A stretch of DNA of 64,000 bases, taken from the NCBI RefSeq assembly GCF_002127225.1, contig NZ_NFUR01000001.1:1117592-1181591 (forward strand). The letters are read 5' to 3'. The notes beneath the pieces were generated by a model. The model made no database searches and was not told where the DNA came from. It was given only the letters and a program-made list of their open reading frames with translations. This stretch comes from Sphingomonas sp. IBVSS2. GTDB lineage: Bacteria; Pseudomonadota; Alphaproteobacteria; Sphingomonadales; Sphingomonadaceae. This document shows, one piece after another, positions 1-10,665 of this stretch. The translations under genes and the position numbers were made by a program. Position 1 is the stretch's first letter. The number at the start of each line of letters is the position of its first letter.

Positions 1-113
1 GTCGGCCGCCACTTGCTTTCGTCCTTGTGCCAGAGGAAGGGCGCGTCGCCCTTTTCCTTCGCCCGCGCGAAGAACATCTGGACCAGGTTGTCGAACCGTT
101 CGAGCCTACGCAT
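1..113 (-). CDS. AMP-dependent acyl-CoA synthetase, N-terminal fragment
   Basis: Only the first 37 codons lie in the window; the gene runs off the left edge. The peptide begins MRRLERFDNLVQMFFARA and continues with a GDAPFLWHKD segment, which matches the start of long-chain fatty acid-CoA ligases (a short helix, then the x-x-x-P-F-L-W segment before the adenylation core). The adenylation motifs themselves are outside the window, so the family call rests on this N-terminus alone. It lies 56 bases downstream of the gamma-glutamyltransferase gene on the same strand and may be co-transcribed with it. Confidence 0.6.
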   Translation of the reverse strand, partial: MRRLERFDNLVQMFFARAKEKGDAPFLWHKDESKWRP

Positions 114-169
114 TCCCTCTCCCCATTACGGGCGCCCCTTGTCCGGAGCGTCCCGCCTTCCCCCGACGT

Positions 170-1888
170 TTATTCCGACGGCCGGTTCGGCTGCGCGCCC
201 ACGCGATTGATAACGGTCATGTGGCCCTGTTGGTCCATCACGACGCCTTCGCTGCGCGGATCGGCACCGCCGGTCCAGCGGCCCCCGACCCGCTCGACCG
301 CGTTCATCTTCAGCCCGAGCGGGGCGGACTGGACCTTCTCGCCCAGTGCCTGGAGCGCCGGGACCATCGCGTCGAGCTGGGTGCCCTTTTCGGCGACCGC
401 CATCTTGCCGGGCGCATAGAGCAGGCCGAGGCCGATCGCGTCCTGGGCCGAGAGCTTCCAGTCGATCACGCCGACCAGCGCCTTGGCGACCTGGGCGATG
501 ATCGTCGAGCCGCCGGCCGCGCCGATCGCGATGCGGACCTTGCCGTCCGGACCATAGACGATCGTCGGCGCCATCGAGCTGCGCGGGCGCTTGCCGCCCT
601 CCACCCGGTTGGCGACGAGATAGCCGTCCTTCTCCGGCACGATGTCGAAATCGGTGAGCTCGTTGTTGAGCATCACGCCGTCCACCGACAGGCCCGAGCC
701 GAACGCGCCTTCGATCGTGGTGGTCACCTGGGCGACGTTGCCGGCCTTGTCGACCACCGAGAGCGAGGTGGTGCCGGGCACTTCCTGCGGCTTCACGGCG
801 ATGCGCTTCGGAGCGCCCGGGGGCGTGCCGGCCTTCACGTCGGCCATGGTGCCGTCCGGGCTGATCAGCGCCGAGCGGCCGGCGAGATAGTTGCGGTCGA
901 GCAGACCGGCGATCGGCACCTGCACATAATCGGGATCGCCGACATAGAGGTCGCGATCGGCATAGGCGAGGCGCGAGCTCTCGGCGAACAGATGCCAGGC
1001 GACGGGGCTGTCCTTGCCGAGCTTCGCCATGTCGAAGCGCTCGAGCTGGGCGAGGATCATCATCACGGTGACGCCGCCGGAGGAGGGCGGGCCCATCGAG
1101 CAGATCTTGTAGGCGCGGTAGCTGGCGCACAGCACTGGCCGCTCCTTGGCGTCATAGGCGGCAAGGTCGCCAATGGTCATCTTCGACGGGTTGCGCGCCG
1201 CGCCGTTCACGGTCGCGACCAGCTTCTCCGCCTGCGGGCCGACATAGAAACTGTCGGGGCCGAACTTCGCGACGCGCTCGAGCAGCGCGGCCTGTTGCGG
1301 ATTGGTCGCGCGCGCACCGGCGGCCAGCGGCTTGCCGTCGGCCTGGTAATAGATCGCGCGGACGCCGGCATCGACGTGCGGCGCATAGTTGCGCAGCGCG
1401 TTGGCGAGCCGGGGCGAGACGTCGAAGCCGTCGCGCGCCAGCCGGATCGCCGGCGCGAACAGCCGGGCCCAGGGCAGCTTGCCGGCGCGGGCATGCGCCT
1501 TCGCCATGGCGCGCAGCGTGCCCGGCACGCCGACGCTGCGCCCGCCCGGCACGGCGGCCATATGGCTGAGCGGCTGGCCGTCGGCGCCGTAGAACCAATG
1601 GTCGTTCGCGGCCATCGGCGCCGCCTCGCGCCCGTCGACCGTGGCGATCTTGCCGGTCTTCACGTCATATTGGAGGAAGAAGGCGCCGCCGCCGATGCCG
1701 GCGCTCTGCGGCTCGACGACGTTGAGGGCGAGCATCGTCGCGATCGCCGCGTCGGTGGCGCTGCCGCCGGCATTGAGGATCTCGGTCCCCGCCGCCGCGG
1801 CGCGGGGATCGGCGGCGCTCACCACCCCCTGGGCGGAAGCCGCGGCGGGAGCGGCGAGAAAGGCGAGCAGCAGGAACAGCTTCTTCAT
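170..1888 (-). CDS. ggt: Gamma-glutamyltransferase, periplasmic
   Basis: A 572-residue precursor with an N-terminal signal peptide ([19 protein letters not shown]). The family autocleaves into a large and a small subunit and transfers or hydrolyses the gamma-glutamyl group of glutathione and related amides. The processing site is visible as P-G-T-T-S-L-S-V-V-D with Thr373 as the expected nucleophile; the residue after the Thr pair is Ser instead of the more usual His. The MGPPSSGG segment near residue 260 and the RPRSSMAPT segment near residue 440 are the other family signatures. The ATG at 1888 is chosen because it starts the signal peptide; the open frame extends upstream without a recognisable protein. 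Transcribed away from the HdeD-like gene. Confidence 0.93.
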   Translation of the reverse strand: MKKLFLLLAFLAAPAAASAQGVVSAADPRAAAAGTEILNAGGSATDAAIATMLALNVVEPQSAGIGGGAFFLQYDVKTGKIATVDGREAAPMAANDHWFYGADGQPLSHMAAVPGGRSVGVPGTLRAMAKAHARAGKLPWARLFAPAIRLARDGFDVSPRLANALRNYAPHVDAGVRAIYYQADGKPLAAGARATNPQQAALLERVAKFGPDSFYVGPQAEKLVATVNGAARNPSKMTIGDLAAYDAKERPVLCASYRAYKICSMGPPSSGGVTVMMILAQLERFDMAKLGKDSPVAWHLFAESSRLAYADRDLYVGDPDYVQVPIAGLLDRNYLAGRSALISPDGTMADVKAGTPPGAPKRIAVKPQEVPGTTSLSVVDKAGNVAQVTTTIEGAFGSGLSVDGVMLNNELTDFDIVPEKDGYLVANRVEGGKRPRSSMAPTIVYGPDGKVRIAIGAAGGSTIIAQVAKALVGVIDWKLSAQDAIGLGLLYAPGKMAVAEKGTQLDAMVPALQALGEKVQSAPLGLKMNAVERVGGRWTGGADPRSEGVVMDQQGHMTVINRVGAQPNRPSE

Positions 1889-1954
1889 CCCGCAAGCCGT
1901 AGCGGGCTTTGGCCGGAGCGCAAAGACGCTACGTCGGGCGGCAGGCGATCGGAT

Positions 1955-1984
1955 GATTGCGCAAGGGTATAACCGGGCGCAATC
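1955..1984. promoter_or_regulatory. Inverted repeat around a -10-like hexamer between ggt and the HdeD gene
   Basis: Perfect 8-base arms GATTGCGC and GCGCAATC flank a 14-base spacer that contains TATAAC (1968-1973). The element sits in the divergent intergenic region, about 70 bases before the HdeD start. A repressor covering a promoter is the simplest reading; a transcript hairpin is an alternative. The regulator is not identifiable from this window. Confidence 0.45.
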
Positions 1985-2052
1985 TGGCGGAGGCCGAAGC
2001 GCCGCATGCCCGCCCATGCCGGACGGGCGCGCGCTCCGGAAGGAGGGCTAGC

Positions 2053-2628
2053 ATGACCCACGGCTCGACATTCGCAACTTCCCCCTCGCTGCTGCGCGCG
2101 CTCGGCAAGCGCTGGTGGCTGTTCCTGCTGCGCGGCATCGTCGGCATCGCCTTTGGGATCCTCGCGCTGTTGTGGCCGGGCCTGGCGCTGCTCACCCTGG
2201 CGCTGGTCTGGGGTGCCTATGCGCTGGTCGACGGCGCCTTCGCGCTGGCCGCGGCGCTGTCGGGCATGCGTGGCGGGGATACGCCGCGCTGGTGGCTGGC
2301 GCTCACCGGGCTGGCCGGGATCGCCGCGGGCCTGCTGACCATCATCTGGCCCGGCATCACCGTGCAGGTGTTGCTGCTGCTGATCGCGGCCTGGGCGATC
2401 GTCACCGGCGTGATGGAGGCGGTGGGCGCGATAGCGCTGCGCAAGGAGATCGAGGGCGAGATCTTCCTGATCCTTGCCGGGCTGGTCTCGATCGGCTTCG
2501 GCGTGGCGATCCTCGCCTGGCCGGTTGCGGGCGCCATCGGCCTGGTCTGGCTGATCGCCTGGCTCGCAATCCTGGGTGGCGCGGCCTATGTCGCGCTCGC
2601 GCTCCGGCTGCGGAAGCTCGCCGGCTAG
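2053..2628 (+). CDS. HdeD-family (DUF308) membrane protein
   Basis: A 191-residue integral membrane protein with about six hydrophobic segments arranged as three pairs, the pattern of HdeD/DUF308 proteins. The repeated R-G-I-V-G-I-A-F-G-I and G-L-A-G-I-A-A-G-L-L segments are typical. The E. coli member is linked to acid resistance at high cell density; the role here is unknown. The ATG at 2053 follows a strong ribosome site (GGAAGGAGGG, 2038-2047), so the longer open frame upstream is not used. Its TAG stop overlaps the pyrD stop in the palindrome CTAG. Confidence 0.85.
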   Translation: MTHGSTFATSPSLLRALGKRWWLFLLRGIVGIAFGILALLWPGLALLTLALVWGAYALVDGAFALAAALSGMRGGDTPRWWLALTGLAGIAAGLLTIIWPGITVQVLLLLIAAWAIVTGVMEAVGAIALRKEIEGEIFLILAGLVSIGFGVAILAWPVAGAIGLVWLIAWLAILGGAAYVALALRLRKLAG

Positions 2629-3617
2629 GCCAGCGCCCTGGCGATGGCGCGAGGCAGGCCGGGGCCCTTGAACACCAGCGCCGAATAGAGCTGGACGAGC
2701 GTGGCGCCGGCATCGATGCGGCGCTTCGCCTCGTCCGGGCCGTCGATCCCGCCCGCCGAGATCAGCGGCAGCGCGCCCGCGGCGATCTCCGCCGCCTCGG
2801 CCAGCTTCTGGCGTGCGAGCGGGGCGAGCGGCTTGCCCGACAGGCCACCCGTCTCGCCGGCATGAGCCGAGCGGAGCGGCGGGCGCGAAATGGTGGTGTT
2901 GGACACGATCAGCGCGTCGATCCGGTTGTCGAGCGCCGCCCGGATCGCCCCTTCCAGCCCGGCGCGATCCAGATCGGGCGCGATCTTGAGGAACAGGGGC
3001 GTTCGCCCGCGCGCGGCATGGCTGGCGGCGAGCAGCTCGTCGAGCGCGGGACGCGACTGGAGATCGCGCAAGCCCGGCGTGTTGGGCGAGCTGACGTTGA
3101 TGGTGACGTAGTCGGCATGCCCGGCCGCCTTGCCCACCCCCAGGGCATAATCGGCGACGCGATCCGCGCTGTCCTTGTTCGCCCCCACATTGATGCCGAG
3201 CATGCCCTTGCGCGGCCCCAGCCTCGCGATGCGCGCCAGCGCCGCGTCGATCCCGCCATTGTTGAAGCCCATGCGGTTGATCACCGCCTCATCCTCGGGG
3301 AGGCGGAACAGGCGGGGGCGGGGATTGCCGCCCTGGGGGCGGGGCGTGAGCGTGCCCACCTCGACCGCGCCGAAGCCCAGCGCGAACAGGCCGGGGATCG
3401 CCTCGGCATCCTTGTCCAGTCCGGCGGCCAGCCCGATTCGATTGGGGAAGGTCAAACCTCCCAATTGGATGGGTGTTTCCACCATTTCGGATCTGAAAAC
3501 GGTGCCGAGCGATCCCCATAGCGCAAGCGCGCGGATGGCGGCGCGATGCGCCCTTTCGGCATCGAGTGCGAACAGCGCGGAGCGGAGCGGATAGGCCATG
3601 GCGAATGGCCTTCGCAT
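2625..3617 (-). CDS. pyrD: Dihydroorotate dehydrogenase (quinone), class 2
   Basis: A 330-residue protein that oxidises dihydroorotate to orotate in pyrimidine synthesis, passing electrons to membrane quinone. Visible motifs are N-R-I-G-L-A-A-G-L-D-K-D, G-T-L-T-P-R-P-Q-G-G-N-P-R-P-R-L-F-R and N-R-M-G-F-N-N-G-G in the first third, the S-S-P-N-T-P-G-L-R segment that carries the class 2 catalytic serine, and K-I-A-P-D, S-N-T-T, S-A-G-G-I for FMN and barrel positions. The N-terminal extension before the barrel is the class 2 membrane-association region. ATG 3617 is preferred because GGAGGG (3626-3631 on the complement) stands nine bases upstream; an internal ATG at 3599 is possible. Confidence 0.95.
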   Translation of the reverse strand: MRRPFAMAYPLRSALFALDAERAHRAAIRALALWGSLGTVFRSEMVETPIQLGGLTFPNRIGLAAGLDKDAEAIPGLFALGFGAVEVGTLTPRPQGGNPRPRLFRLPEDEAVINRMGFNNGGIDAALARIARLGPRKGMLGINVGANKDSADRVADYALGVGKAAGHADYVTINVSSPNTPGLRDLQSRPALDELLAASHAARGRTPLFLKIAPDLDRAGLEGAIRAALDNRIDALIVSNTTISRPPLRSAHAGETGGLSGKPLAPLARQKLAEAAEIAAGALPLISAGGIDGPDEAKRRIDAGATLVQLYSALVFKGPGLPRAIARALA

Positions 3618-3853
3618 CGCTTTTTCCCTCCGTAAAGCTGCGTATGTCGATTCCTTCCAATACCGCCAGGCCGGGCTCGGCTAGGTGGAAACTGCGACCC
3701 GAGGGGTTTCCGCTCAATGGGGGAACCCTTTCCTTTTGGCCCGGTCTGGCTTCGGCTGACCGGGCCACTTTTCTATTCCGTGACCGCGCGGTATATTTGC
3801 CTCAGAAAATAAGGAATCCGGGAAGGGAAGAGTCTCGGATCGACAGGGCACAA

Positions 3854-4783
3854 ATGCGGGGCGCAACCAGGATGAAACCGGCCCAACCGGCCGCCGAGAA
3901 TGACCGCGATCCGCGGCCGCAGATCGAATTCCGCAAGGCGGAAGGCGCGCTGCTCCCGCACGTCGAGTCCTATTATCTCTACCGGCACGATGCGGAGGAT
4001 ATCGAGGGGATCGAGCGGGTAGATCTCGGCCAGCTCCGCTTCGTCATCAAGGGCGAGGGCGAGGTCCTTTTCCCTGACGGCCATGTCGAGAAGACCCGGC
4101 GGGTAATGGTCAACGGCCCGGGGACCGCCGCGGCCACCTACAAGATCCGCGGGCCCTTCCACTGCTTCGGCGTATCGCTGCGCGCGATCGGCTGGAAGGC
4201 GCTGATCGGCGTGCCGGCCCACAAGGTCGCCGACCATATCGTCGACGGCGAGAAGCTGTTCTGCGAGCAGGCCGGGCTGCTCTGGCACCGGCTCCACCGG
4301 ATGGAGACGCTGGAGGAAATGATCGGCGAGATCGAGCCGCTCCTCACGATGCGCCAGCACGAAGTGAAGCCGGTGCCGCCGGCGCATCTGATCTTCCTGC
4401 GCGCGGTGCGCGAATGGGCGGCGACCACGGATCCGACGATCGACGATCTCTATGCGCGCATCCGCAGGAGCTCGAACATCGGCGAGCGGCAGGTGCAGCG
4501 GCTGTGCAAGGACTATTTCGCCGGCTCGCCTGCGCATCTGAAGCGCAAGTTCCGCGCGATCGGCGCCGCGATGCGCATCTATCAGGGTGCTTCGGTGGAC
4601 GATGTGGTGGAGCCCTTTTCCGACCAGTCGCACCTGATCAACGAGATACGGCACTTCACCGGCCACACCCCGACATCGCTGCGGGCGGGCATCGATCCGG
4701 TGCTGGCGGTGACGCTCGACAACGAAACCTTCCACTTCCTGCCGGATGTTCTCCCCGAATCGGTTGACCTTCGGCGTCGCTGA
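3854..4783 (+). CDS. AraC-family transcriptional regulator
   Basis: About 309 residues. The last third (from about residue 205) has the two helix-turn-helix layout of AraC/XylS proteins, including S-N-I-G-E-R-Q-V-Q-R-L and a closing F-S-D-Q-S-H-L-I-N-E-I-R-H-F-T-G-H-T-P motif. The N-terminal part is a small-molecule-binding-type domain of the kind seen in AraC regulators with a DUF6597-like region; no ligand can be named. The start is uncertain: ATG 3854 and ATG 3872 are both plausible and neither has a strong ribosome site. It faces away from pyrD across 236 bases and precedes the SUF operon by 79 bases. Confidence 0.8.
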   Translation: MRGATRMKPAQPAAENDRDPRPQIEFRKAEGALLPHVESYYLYRHDAEDIEGIERVDLGQLRFVIKGEGEVLFPDGHVEKTRRVMVNGPGTAAATYKIRGPFHCFGVSLRAIGWKALIGVPAHKVADHIVDGEKLFCEQAGLLWHRLHRMETLEEMIGEIEPLLTMRQHEVKPVPPAHLIFLRAVREWAATTDPTIDDLYARIRRSSNIGERQVQRLCKDYFAGSPAHLKRKFRAIGAAMRIYQGASVDDVVEPFSDQSHLINEIRHFTGHTPTSLRAGIDPVLAVTLDNETFHFLPDVLPESVDLRRR

Positions 4784-4795
4784 GCCCATTTGCGT

Positions 4796-4818
4796 AATCG
4801 GAACGTTTTTGTCCGATT
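4796..4818. promoter_or_regulatory. Inverted repeat before the SUF operon, candidate Rrf2 operator
   Basis: Perfect arms AATCGGA (4796-4802) and TCCGATT (4812-4818) separated by nine bases. Rrf2-family iron-sulfur regulators bind short dyads of about this spacing, and the first gene of the operon encodes an Rrf2 protein, so autoregulation is a natural inference. The repeat also lies 13 bases after the AraC-type stop codon, so a weak terminator hairpin cannot be excluded. Confidence 0.5.
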
Positions 4819-4862
4819 GAGTCCACCGCGCCGTTGCGCGCCGGGACCAGCAAAGGAAGTGC

Positions 4863-5284
4863 GTGCGTCTTTCCAGCCTTGCCGACTATGCGGTCGTGAT
4901 GATGTCCGCCGCGGCGCGCCATTGCGGCGGGTCGTGCCGGTTGAATGCGACGCTGCTCGCCGAGGAGACCGCGCTGCCGCTGCCCACCGTGCAGAAGCTG
5001 GTGAGCAAGCTTTCCGCCGCCGGGCTGCTCGAAAGCGCGCGCGGCACCGGCGGCGGCTTCCGCCTGGCGCGGCCGCCCGCCGCGATCACGCTGGCCGACA
5101 TCGTCGAGGCGGTGGAGGGGCCGATCGCGCTCACCGCATGTGTCGACGGCGGCAAGCATGATTGCTGCGTGGAGGAGACCTGCCGGGTGAAGCCGCACTG
5201 GAATGTCGTGAACGGCGCGGTAAAGGGCGCGCTCGCGGGCGTCAGCCTCGCCAGTCTGAGTGCAAACATGAGTGAGATTGCCTG

Positions 5285-5285
<1 letters not shown>
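4863..5285 (+). CDS. Rrf2-family iron-sulfur-responsive regulator of the SUF operon
   Basis: A 140-residue winged-helix protein starting [10 protein letters not shown], the Rrf2 N-terminus, with the [11 protein letters not shown] wing at residues 60-70. Cysteines that could hold a cluster are Cys93, Cys101, Cys102 and Cys107, with His112 nearby; the spacing differs from IscR (C-x5-C-x5-C) so the exact ligand set is open. It leads the SUF operon, its TGA sharing one base with the sufB ATG, and is expected to adjust SUF expression to cluster demand. The GTG start at 4863 is supported by AAGGAAG at 4852-4858. The gene could be named iscR or sufR; no choice is made here. Confidence 0.9.
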
Positions 5286-6744
<1,459 letters not shown>

Positions 6745-6748
<4 letters not shown>

Positions 6749-7305
6749 TCCTGGCCGCAGCCCTGCTCCTTCTCGCACAGGCCGTCCCCGCCACCCAGGC
6801 CGTCGCCGCGCCGGCCGAGGACGAGGCGAACATCGTCGTGCGCGCCACCTTCGGGCGCACCACCATGTTGTTCGACAAGGGAGCGGACGGGCGGCTGCGC
6901 AACTGCCGGGTGATGATCTCGAGCGGCAGCCAGCGGCGCGACACCACTGCGTGCGAGGCGACGCCGGTCTGCTATGCCAAGACCGCCGACGAAGTGACCG
7001 ATTGCCGTGAGCTGAGCATACTCGAACAGGCCGCGGCGATCGGCGCGCCCAGGGCGCCGGCGGCGCCGGGGGTGAGCAAGCCGGGGGTCTTCGAACTGCC
7101 CAAGCTGGTGCAGCCCAAGCCGGTGCTCTCCGCCGATCTGGTCGGGCCCATCGGCAATGGCGAGGACAGCCGCGAGACCGAGCGCCAGCGCGTCAAGCCG
7201 ATCGCGCCGCCGACGAACCCGGCCTCGGACGGTCCGGTCGTGCGCTTCACCACGGGCAACGCGCAGCAGCGCGACGATACCGACAAGTCAGAAAAGCGGC
7301 CCTGA
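6745..7305 (+). CDS. Secreted four-cysteine protein inside the SUF operon (first copy)
   Basis: A 186-residue protein of unknown function. It begins with a hydrophobic signal peptide ([16 protein letters not shown]) and has cysteines at 54, 70, 76 and 87, then a proline-rich, low-complexity tail of about 90 residues. The GTG start overlaps the sufB stop by four bases (GTGA), indicating coupled translation. The cysteine core matches that of the smaller protein at 8070-8375: N-I-x-V 25 residues before the first Cys, then C-x15-C-x5-C, and S-S-G five residues after the first Cys. The compartment is probably periplasmic, in contrast to the cytosolic SUF machinery. No known domain is recognised. 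Confidence 0.75.
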
Positions 7306-7329
7306 GCCGCCCAAGGAATGAACGAAGCG

Positions 7330-8069
<740 letters not shown>

Positions 8070-8073
<4 letters not shown>

Positions 8074-8375
8074 TCCTGTCCCTGTTCCTCATGCTGCAGA
8101 CCGCGCCTGCGCCGCAGGACGAACTGAACATCGAAGTCGTCGGGCGCCGGCTCGCCGCGATCTCCGCGACCGTCAGCCAGGGGCCCGGCGGCAAGCTCGG
8201 CTGCGCGCTGAGCGCGTCGAGCGGCCATGCGAAGCTCGACGAACAGCTCTGCCGCACCGCGACTCAGTGCGTCCGCAAGGGCGCACGCGACGCCGCTGCC
8301 GTGAAAGCCTGTATCGACAGGCGCAAGCCCGAACTGCTCGCCGACTTCAAGCGCGGCTGGAGGGCAGGCCAGTGA
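8070..8375 (+). CDS. Secreted four-cysteine protein inside the SUF operon (second copy)
   Basis: A 101-residue protein with a short signal peptide (MILSLFLMLQTAPA) and cysteines at 45, 61, 67 and 81. Its core aligns with the protein at 6745-7305: N20-I-x-V stands 25 residues before the first Cys, C-x15-C-x5-C is identical in spacing, and S-S-G occupies the same offset. It lacks the long proline-rich tail of the first copy. It overlaps sufC by ATGA and the sufD GTG start by four bases, so it is wedged between two core SUF genes. Function unknown; two disulfides or metal ligation are both conceivable for four cysteines. Confidence 0.75.
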
Positions 8376-9457
8376 ACACGCTGCTCGAGCTTCCCACGCC
8401 GCGCCAGGAGGAATGGCGCTGGGCCGATATGGCGACGCTCAAGGCGGCGGCCGAAACGGAGCAGCGCGACGCCGGGATCGATCCGGCCGGCCTGTTCCTC
8501 GACATCGAAGGGCCCCGGCTGCTGTTCGTCGACGGGCGTTTCGAGCCGGCGCATTCCAGGCCCGGCCCGGTGCAGGTGACGCAGCAACTGGCCACCACCG
8601 ACCATCCGCTGGGCAGCCTCACCGATGGCGAGGGCTGGTCGCTGCATCTCGGCAAGGAGCATGCGGCGACGGCGATCCAGATCGTCCATATCGGCACCGG
8701 CGGCGAAAGCCATGTGCCGGCGCGGCTGATGCTGGCCGAGGATGCGGTGGCGAGCGTTGTCGAGACCTATGCCGGCAGCGGCTGGGCGAACCGGCTGACC
8801 ACGCTTTGCCTCGAGCGCGGCGCGCGGCTGATGCGCTCGGTGCGGCTGCTCCAGGATACGGGCTTCGTCTCGCTGCGCGAAGAGGCCGAAGTGGGCGAGG
8901 CGGCGAGCCTGGTCTCGGTGTTCCTCGGTGCCGGCGGCATGGGCAGCCGGATCGACGGGGCACTGCTGGTGAACGGCAAGGGCGGGTTCGCCGAGATGGG
9001 CGGGGCGCTGCTCACGTCCGGCAGCCAGAAACAGGAAGCCGCGGTCGCCGTGCGGCACGAGAATGTCGAGGGCACGTCGCGCCAGTTGTGGCGCGCGGTG
9101 GCGGCGGACAAGTCGGCCGCCAGCCTGGCGGCGCGCGTCGAAGTGGCGCGCGGCGCGCAGCAGACCGATGGCGAGCAGTCGCTGCGCGGCCTGCTGCTCC
9201 AGCGCTCCGCGACGGTGAATCTCAAGCCCGAGCTGGAGATCTTCGCCGACGACGTGAAGTGCGCGCACGGGGCGACGGTGGGTGAGCTCGACAGGATGGC
9301 GCTCTTCTATCTGCAGAGCCGCGGCATCGACGCGGGCCGCGCCAAGGCGCTGCTCACGCGCGCCTTCGTGGCGGATGCGCTCGCCCGGATCGGCGAGGAT
9401 GCGGTGCGCGAAGCCTTTGCGGCGGACGCGGATCGCTGGCTGGATACCGCGCTATGA
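8372..9457 (+). CDS. sufD: SUF scaffold subunit SufD
   Basis: A 361-residue SufD, the partner of SufB in the scaffold. The C-terminal half carries the hallmark K-P-E-L-E-I-F-A-D-D-V-K-C-A-H-G-A-T-x-G segment (about residues 285-305) followed by F-Y-L-Q-S-R-G-I, which distinguishes SufD from SufB. The N-terminal L-P-T-P-R-Q-E-E-W-R-W motif is the usual SufD beginning. The GTG start at 8372 overlaps the preceding small gene and the ATGA end overlaps sufS. Confidence 0.95.
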   Translation: MNTLLELPTPRQEEWRWADMATLKAAAETEQRDAGIDPAGLFLDIEGPRLLFVDGRFEPAHSRPGPVQVTQQLATTDHPLGSLTDGEGWSLHLGKEHAATAIQIVHIGTGGESHVPARLMLAEDAVASVVETYAGSGWANRLTTLCLERGARLMRSVRLLQDTGFVSLREEAEVGEAASLVSVFLGAGGMGSRIDGALLVNGKGGFAEMGGALLTSGSQKQEAAVAVRHENVEGTSRQLWRAVAADKSAASLAARVEVARGAQQTDGEQSLRGLLLQRSATVNLKPELEIFADDVKCAHGATVGELDRMALFYLQSRGIDAGRAKALLTRAFVADALARIGEDAVREAFAADADRWLDTAL

Positions 9458-10665
9458 CCGTAACCGCCGACACCCGCCCCCTCGACCTGCTCGCCGATTT
9501 CCCGGCGATCCCGGCCGGCTGGCACTATCTCGACACGGCAGCGACGTCGCAGAAGCCGCAGCCGGTGCTCGATGCGATCGCCAGGGCCTATGGCGAGACC
9601 TATGCCACCGTGCATCGCGGCGTGTACCAGCGCTCGGCCGACATGACGCTCGCCTATGAGGCGGCGCGCCGGCGGGTAGCGGAATTCCTGGGCGGGGCGG
9701 AGAACGAGATCGTTTTCGTCCGCGGCGCGACCGAGGGGATCAACCTGGTCGCGCAATGCTGGGCGGGAACGCAGCTCAAGGCCGGCGACCGCATCCTGCT
9801 TTCCACCCTCGAGCATCATTCCAACATCGTGCCCTGGCAGATGGTCGCCGAGCGCGTGGGCGCCGAGATCGACGTGGTGCCGCTCACCGCCGACCAGCGC
9901 ATCGACCTCGACGCGATGGAAGCGATGCTCACCGAGCGCCACAAGCTGGTCGCGCTGGCGCATGTCTCCAACGTGCTGGGTTCGGTGCTCGATGCGAAGC
10001 GGGTGACCGCGCTGGCGCACAAGATGGGCGCGAAGATCCTGCTCGACGGCTGCCAGGCGGTGCCGCGCATGCCCGTCGACGTGCGCGAGATCGGCTGCGA
10101 TTTCTACGTGATGTCGGGCCACAAGCTCTACGGCCCCACCGGCATCGGCGTACTCTGGGGCCGCTACGAACTGCTCGACGCGATGCCCCCCTATCAGGGC
10201 GGCGGCTCGATGATCGACCGGGTGACCTTTGCGAAGACCACCTACGCACCGCCGCCGGGCCGGTTCGAGGCGGGGACGCCGCACATCGTCGGCGTGGTCG
10301 CCCTGCATGCGGCGATCGACTATGTGGCGGGCATCGGGCTGGAGCGCATCCATGCGCATGAGGCGGCCTTGGTGCGCCAGGCACGCGAGGCGCTGTCGCA
10401 GCTCAATTCGGTCAGGCTGTTCGGCCCCGAGGACAGCGCCGGCATCGTCAGCTTCGCGGTGGAGGGGGTGCACCCGCACGACGTCGCCACCATATTGGAT
10501 GAAGGCAATGTCGCGATCCGCGCCGGGCATCACTGCGCGCAACCGCTGATGGATGCGCTGGGCGTGCCGGCCACCGCGCGGGCGAGCTTCGGAGTCTATA
10601 ATGGCGCGGACGACATCGCCGCGCTGGTGAAGGGTATTGAACGCGTGACGAGGATCTTCGGGTGA
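9454..10665 (+). CDS. sufS: Cysteine desulfurase SufS
   Basis: A 403-residue PLP-dependent group II cysteine desulfurase that removes sulfur from cysteine and holds it as a persulfide for cluster building. The PLP lysine is Lys224 in S-G-H-K-L-Y-G-P-T-G, and the persulfide cysteine is Cys361 in R-A-G-H-H-C-A-Q-P. The E-H-H-S-N-I-V-P-W segment near residue 125 is also typical. No SufE or SufU gene lies in the operon, so the sulfur acceptor must be SufBCD itself or a protein encoded elsewhere. Confidence 0.96.
   Translation: MTVTADTRPLDLLADFPAIPAGWHYLDTAATSQKPQPVLDAIARAYGETYATVHRGVYQRSADMTLAYEAARRRVAEFLGGAENEIVFVRGATEGINLVAQCWAGTQLKAGDRILLSTLEHHSNIVPWQMVAERVGAEIDVVPLTADQRIDLDAMEAMLTERHKLVALAHVSNVLGSVLDAKRVTALAHKMGAKILLDGCQAVPRMPVDVREIGCDFYVMSGHKLYGPTGIGVLWGRYELLDAMPPYQGGGSMIDRVTFAKTTYAPPPGRFEAGTPHIVGVVALHAAIDYVAGIGLERIHAHEAALVRQAREALSQLNSVRLFGPEDSAGIVSFAVEGVHPHDVATILDEGNVAIRAGHHCAQPLMDALGVPATARASFGVYNGADDIAALVKGIERVTRIFG

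Noticed and set aside
221..1972. 583-codon open frame antisense to ggt
   Set aside because: It is a G+C-driven shadow of ggt with Arg/His/Asp-rich low-quality translation and no motifs.
7318..7329. Start of sufC at 7318
   Set aside because: The AAGGA ribosome site touches this ATG directly; ATG 7330 has usable spacing and the usual SufC N-terminus.
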